Of a DNA stretch of 7,969 bases, positions 5,790 to 7,969 are shown one piece after another. The stretch covers positions 1-7,969 of the forward strand of contig VGSX01000153.1 of NCBI GenBank assembly GCA_016874895.1. Reading direction: 5' to 3'. The notes beneath the pieces were generated by a model. It searched no databases and was not told the origin of the DNA. It was given only the letters and a program-made list of their open reading frames with translations. Position numbers and translations under genes: made by a program. This DNA is from Deltaproteobacteria bacterium. GTDB lineage: Bacteria; Desulfobacterota; Desulfobaccia; Desulfobaccales; Desulfobaccaceae. Positions within the stretch are counted from its first letter, which is position 1. The number at the start of each line of letters is the position of its first letter.

Positions 5790-6518
5790 TTGTCAGGGCA
5801 GAAGGTTATTGCCGAACTCAGGGCCGCGCCTCTACAAACCCTCAGGGCCGCGGCCGACGATTTCAGGTATCTGCTGGGGCGGGGCTATCCCCGGACGGCC
5901 AGCCTGACCCTGGTGGGCAACCGCTATCAGCTGGCCGCGGCCGCCCGGCAGATCCTGCACCGAGGTGTTTTCGACCTGGCGACAGCCCACCGGCGTCGCC
6001 TGAAACTGCGGCTCCTCGGGGACTGCGCCGGTCAGCCCCTGGCCCTGGACGGACATAACGTCCTGATCACCCTGGAGTGCTCCTTGAGGGGGTTGCCGCT
6101 CACCGCGGCTGATGACGGCTTCATCCGGGATATCGGCCAGATTTCCCAGGGGTACCGCCCTTCCCCGGTCACAGCCCAAGCCCTGGAACTCATCATCGGT
6201 TTCTTAAAGGAACAGGGCGTCAGCCCGGTGCTGTTCTGGTACGACGCCCCCTTAAGCCGCAGCGGGGAACTGGCCGCAACAACCCGGAACATGTTGCGCC
6301 AGCATAAGTTGGCCGGCGATGCCCAGGCCGTGCCGGTGCCCGAAAAACACCTGTTGGCCTGGGAGGGGATCGTCGCCAGCAGCGACACCCATGTCATCGA
6401 CCGGTCCCAGCTCGCGGTCGACCCGGCGGGGGAAATCATCCGGCAACTGCCCCACGCCTGGATTATTTCTCTGCTGGCCGGGGATTCCCCGGAAACCTCC
6501 CTTCATCCAGGAGAATAG
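5790..6518 (+). CDS. DUF434/DUF5616-type protein, possible PIN/NYN-like nuclease
   Basis: This 242-residue cytosolic protein of unknown function has two regions. Residues about 20-75 (FRYLLGRGYPRTASLTLVGNRYQL...ILHRGVF) match my memory of DUF434. Residues about 85-230 (LALDGHNVLITLE, AADDGFIRDI, FWYDAPLSRSG, SSDTHVIDR) match the DUF5616 region that follows it in archaeal and bacterial homologues. DGHNVL near a strand end, with later acidic positions Asp109, Asp114, Asp152, Asp199 and Asp204, recalls the metal-binding acids of PIN/NYN-like nucleases, but this is inference. The start is uncertain. Only 12 bases separate the previous stop from the TTG at 5790, there is no good ribosome binding site, and no ATG lies nearby, so translation probably depends on coupling to the upstream gene. 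The 3' end faces the transposase remnant. Confidence 0.75.
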   Translation: MSGQKVIAELRAAPLQTLRAAADDFRYLLGRGYPRTASLTLVGNRYQLAAAARQILHRGVFDLATAHRRRLKLRLLGDCAGQPLALDGHNVLITLECSLRGLPLTAADDGFIRDIGQISQGYRPSPVTAQALELIIGFLKEQGVSPVLFWYDAPLSRSGELAATTRNMLRQHKLAGDAQAVPVPEKHLLAWEGIVASSDTHVIDRSQLAVDPAGEIIRQLPHAWIISLLAGDSPETSLHPGE

Positions 6519-6521
6519 CCT

Positions 6522-6683
6522 TACGAAGACAGGGCCACGGGTGCTGGCCTCCGTCTGGACGAAGGTGGGGCGGATTTCCAGGTGTCCGCTCTTAAAGGTG
6601 CGACAGGCGCGCTCCGCCCTGGCCAGGTCCTTGTAACGCTGATGAATGATATCAGCCAGGGTTTTTACGAAACCATCAATAGT
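6522..6683 (-). pseudogene. IS1634-like transposase, C-terminal fragment
   Basis: On the minus strand the segment from DGFVKTLADIIHQRYKDLAR through TFKSGHLEIRP to TRGPVFV matches the C-terminal part of IS1634-type transposases. There the pattern YKxLxxVExxFRTxKTxHLExRPVxVRxExRTRGHVFVVMLAY surrounds the final catalytic Glu region. The frame opens directly after the tupA stop (6696-6698), and the match ends at about 6522, where the family would continue with VVMLAY. Instead the reading runs into the antisense of the DUF434-type gene. Both ends are therefore cut, and no start codon or inverted repeat is seen. It fills the whole gap between two convergent genes. It is not the missing part of the fragment at 1-200 by simple splitting, because on the minus strand the C-terminal piece lies upstream of the N-terminal one. 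Confidence 0.65.
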
Positions 6684-6695
6684 GGATGTGGCCGG

Positions 6696-7520
6696 CTAGT
6701 TCCCGGTCTTGGCATTGGGAACAAAGAGCTGGTTGCCGTTTTTGTCCTTGAAATCGCCTATGGCCTTTTGGCCCTCCGGCGAGGTCAGCCAGTCGGCAAA
6801 GGCGGTGGCCTCTTTCACTTTGACGTGGGCATGTTTGGCCGGGTTGATCACAATCACGCCATATTGATTAAAGAGGACGGGGTCACCTTCCACCATCAGC
6901 TCCAGGGCCAGTTTATCCTTGTCCTTCACGGCCAGCCAGGTGCCCCGGTCGGTGAGGGTGTAAAACTGCTTTTCGCTGGCCATGCGCAGGGTATTTTCCA
7001 TGCCCTGGCCTGCCTCCAGATAAGCGGGTTGGCCCGCCGGAGCAACACCGGCTTTTTTCCAGATTTTCTGCTCCATGGAGTGGGTGCCGGATTTATCACC
7101 CCGGGAGACGAAATGGAAACCGGTGGCGGCTATCTTCTTGAAAGCCTCGGCGGCATCTTTCGTGCCCTTGATTTTGGCCATATCGACAGAGGGCCCGACG
7201 ATGATAAAATCATTATACATGACCAGGTTGCGAGCCAGGCCGAACCCATCGGCTACAAATTTTTCCTCTTTTTCCGGGTCGTGGACAAACAAGACGTCAG
7301 CGTCGCCCCGCCGGGCCATTTCAATGGCCTGGCCGGTGCCCACCGCGATAACGTCTACTTTGATTCCCGTTTTTTTCTCGAAAACGGGCAGCAGGTAGTC
7401 AAGGAGTCCGGAATTCTGAGTACTGGTGGTGGAAGCGCACGTGATGCGGGTTTGGGACACGGCTACGCCAGCCATCAGGAGGAAAAGGGCCACACCTAAC
7501 AAAGCAATTGTTTTAACCAT
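6696..7520 (-). CDS. tupA: Tungstate ABC transporter substrate-binding protein TupA
   Basis: This 274-residue periplasmic solute-binding protein captures tungstate for an ABC importer. MVKTIALLGVALFLLMAGVAVS is a clear Sec signal peptide, with cleavage probable around 20-23. The mature part opens with ITCASTTSTQNSGLLDYLLPVFEK; TTST-x-x-SGL (31-39) is the TupA signature. It is followed by VIAVGTGQA (58-66), GDADVLFVH (72-80), MYNDFIIVGP (101-110) and SRGDKSGTHSMEQ (139-151), whose Ser, Arg and Thr groups shape the oxyanion site in the family. Length is normal and the C-terminus is complete. I chose the ATG at 7518-7520, with AAGGAG 7 bases upstream, over the ATG at 7550, which has no such site and would spoil the signal peptide. 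tupB and tupC, normally adjacent, are absent: a transposase remnant begins right after the stop. Specificity for tungstate over molybdate is inferred from family. Confidence 0.93.
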   Translation of the reverse strand: MVKTIALLGVALFLLMAGVAVSQTRITCASTTSTQNSGLLDYLLPVFEKKTGIKVDVIAVGTGQAIEMARRGDADVLFVHDPEKEEKFVADGFGLARNLVMYNDFIIVGPSVDMAKIKGTKDAAEAFKKIAATGFHFVSRGDKSGTHSMEQKIWKKAGVAPAGQPAYLEAGQGMENTLRMASEKQFYTLTDRGTWLAVKDKDKLALELMVEGDPVLFNQYGVIVINPAKHAHVKVKEATAFADWLTSPEGQKAIGDFKDKNGNQLFVPNAKTGN

Positions 7521-7551
7521 GATATGCTCCTTCCTAACGGTGATATTCATG

Positions 7552-7557
7552 ATTATA
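7552..7557 (-). promoter_or_regulatory. tupA -10 element candidate
   Basis: TATAAT on the minus strand, 31 bases before the chosen tupA ATG, giving a leader of about 25 bases that contains the ribosome binding site. The -35 position (about 7575-7580, ATTTTT) is poor, suggesting an extended -10 or an activator. Confidence 0.5.
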
Positions 7558-7565
7558 TGCCTATT

Positions 7566-7593
7566 TTGACATAAAAAAATATCTAAATATGTT
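7566..7593 (+). promoter_or_regulatory. Divergent promoter candidate pointing into the NuoF remnant
   Basis: TTGACA (7566-7571), 16 bases, TATGTT (7588-7593) on the plus strand. Its -10 overlaps the palindrome at 7589-7611, so a bound regulator would block it. Confidence 0.4.
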
Positions 7594-7611
7594 AATTTTA
7601 ACCATTAACAT
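7589..7611. promoter_or_regulatory. Palindromic operator candidate between tupA and the NuoF remnant
   Basis: ATGTTAAT (7589-7596), 7 bases, ATTAACAT (7604-7611) form a perfect 8-bp-arm inverted repeat. A third half-site TTAAC (7598-7602) lies inside, so GTTAA-N2-TTAAC nests within it. AT-rich and with no GC stem, it looks like a dimer-binding site rather than a terminator. Its position upstream of tupA suggests a tungstate/molybdate-responsive regulator, but I cannot assign one. Confidence 0.5.
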
Positions 7612-7969
7612 CGTCAACAACGTGGAGACCCTGGCCTCGGTCCCGGCCATTATTAGCAAGGGCGGGGAGTGGTACAAAGGCCTGGGCACCCCGGACACCA
7701 CCGGGACCAAGATCTACCAGGTCATCGGCCACGTCAAGACGCCCCAGGTCGTGGAGGTGCCCGTGGGCATCACCCTGCGGGAGCTCATCGACACCTACGG
7801 CGGAGGTATGAAAGACGGCAAGAAGTTCAAGATGTGCCAGACCGGGGGCGCCTCGGCGGGTATCGTCACCGCGGAGGCCCTGGACGTGCCCATCGAGTTC
7901 GGGGCCATGTCCAAGGTGGGGGGCGCTTTGGGCTCCGGCACCATGCTGGTGATGGATGAGAGCGTCTGC
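7589..7969 (+). pseudogene. nuoF: NuoF/HndC-like flavoprotein subunit, 5'-truncated, cut by window edge
   Basis: The frame is open from an ATG at 7589 to the window end (127 residues). From about 7607 it reads NIVNNVETLASVPAIISKGG, then WYKGLGTPDTTGTKIYQVIGHV, LRELIDTYGGGMKDGKKFK, QTGGASAGIV and GALGSGTMLVMDESVC. This is the region of NuoF, HoxF, HndC and HydB that follows the FMN/NADH-binding domain (KPTxVNNVET) and contains the SLBB fold, ending just before the HESCGQCxPCR iron-sulfur motif. About 300 N-terminal residues holding the FMN and NAD(P)H sites are missing. The sequence before VNNVET is intergenic, AT-rich and contains the palindrome, so the gene has been cut near 7604-7612 and joined to the tupA upstream region. 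Codons in the matched part are GC-rich with no internal stop, implying recent truncation. NADH dehydrogenase, NADP-reducing hydrogenase and formate dehydrogenase subunits cannot be told apart here. Confidence 0.8.

Noticed and set aside
7669..7959. 96-codon plus-strand frame rich in Arg/Gly/His
   Set aside because: It is an out-of-frame reading of the NuoF/HndC fragment, which gives a clear family match in its own frame.

Overview
The window looks like a piece of a GC-rich, anaerobic bacterial chromosome, most plausibly from Desulfobacterota (the former Deltaproteobacteria, in the style of Desulfobacca or Syntrophobacterales). This assignment is an inference from three things: tungstate and molybdopterin genes, a NADH/NADP-dehydrogenase or bifurcating-hydrogenase flavoprotein fragment, and an aberrant EF-G-like GTPase whose G motifs resemble deltaproteobacterial EF-G paralogues as I remember them. 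It also carries short palindromic and heptameric dispersed repeats of a kind common in such genomes. No rRNA, tRNA or CRISPR array was seen.

Layout. 1-200 (-): N-terminal piece of an IS1634-like transposase running off the left edge. 227-888 (-): an intact VapBC-type toxin-antitoxin pair, whose promoter and triple ATCAAT operator candidate lie at 891-924. 1048-1317 (+): 3' remnant of a second PIN-domain toxin gene. It abuts, at its own stop codon, a remnant of an ABC exporter gene (about 1316-1570, -) with a large internal deletion. 1571-1604: strong bidirectional terminator. 1678-2620 (-): overlapping MOSC and MogA/MoaB genes of molybdenum cofactor metabolism. 2684-4759 (-): a 691-residue EF-G-like GTPase lacking canonical catalytic residues and bracketed by a 30-bp inverted repeat. 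4760-5360: a 600-bp gene-free mosaic of dispersed repeats. 5361-6518 (+): two genes in the same frame separated by one TGA, namely a thioredoxin-like protein with a Cys/His-rich metal-binding-like insert and a DUF434/DUF5616-type protein. 6522-6683 (-): C-terminal piece of an IS1634-like transposase filling the gap between convergent genes. 6696-7520 (-): TupA, the tungstate-binding protein of an ABC importer, without tupB or tupC nearby. 7566-7611: divergent promoter region with a perfect 8-bp-arm palindrome. 7589-7969 (+): 5'-truncated NuoF/HndC flavoprotein fragment running off the right edge.

How it fits together. Two themes dominate. One is molybdenum/tungsten biology: TupA would capture tungstate, and MogA and the MOSC protein would act in molybdopterin-metal insertion and handling. 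The other is genome decay. At least five truncated or rearranged genes (two transposase pieces, one PIN toxin, one ABC exporter, one NuoF) lie between intact genes, with repeat elements in the gaps, so this is an accessory, recombination-prone region. No complete new multi-gene system is evident. The most distinctive candidates are the Cys/His-insert protein with its in-frame DUF434 neighbour, and the divergent EF-G.
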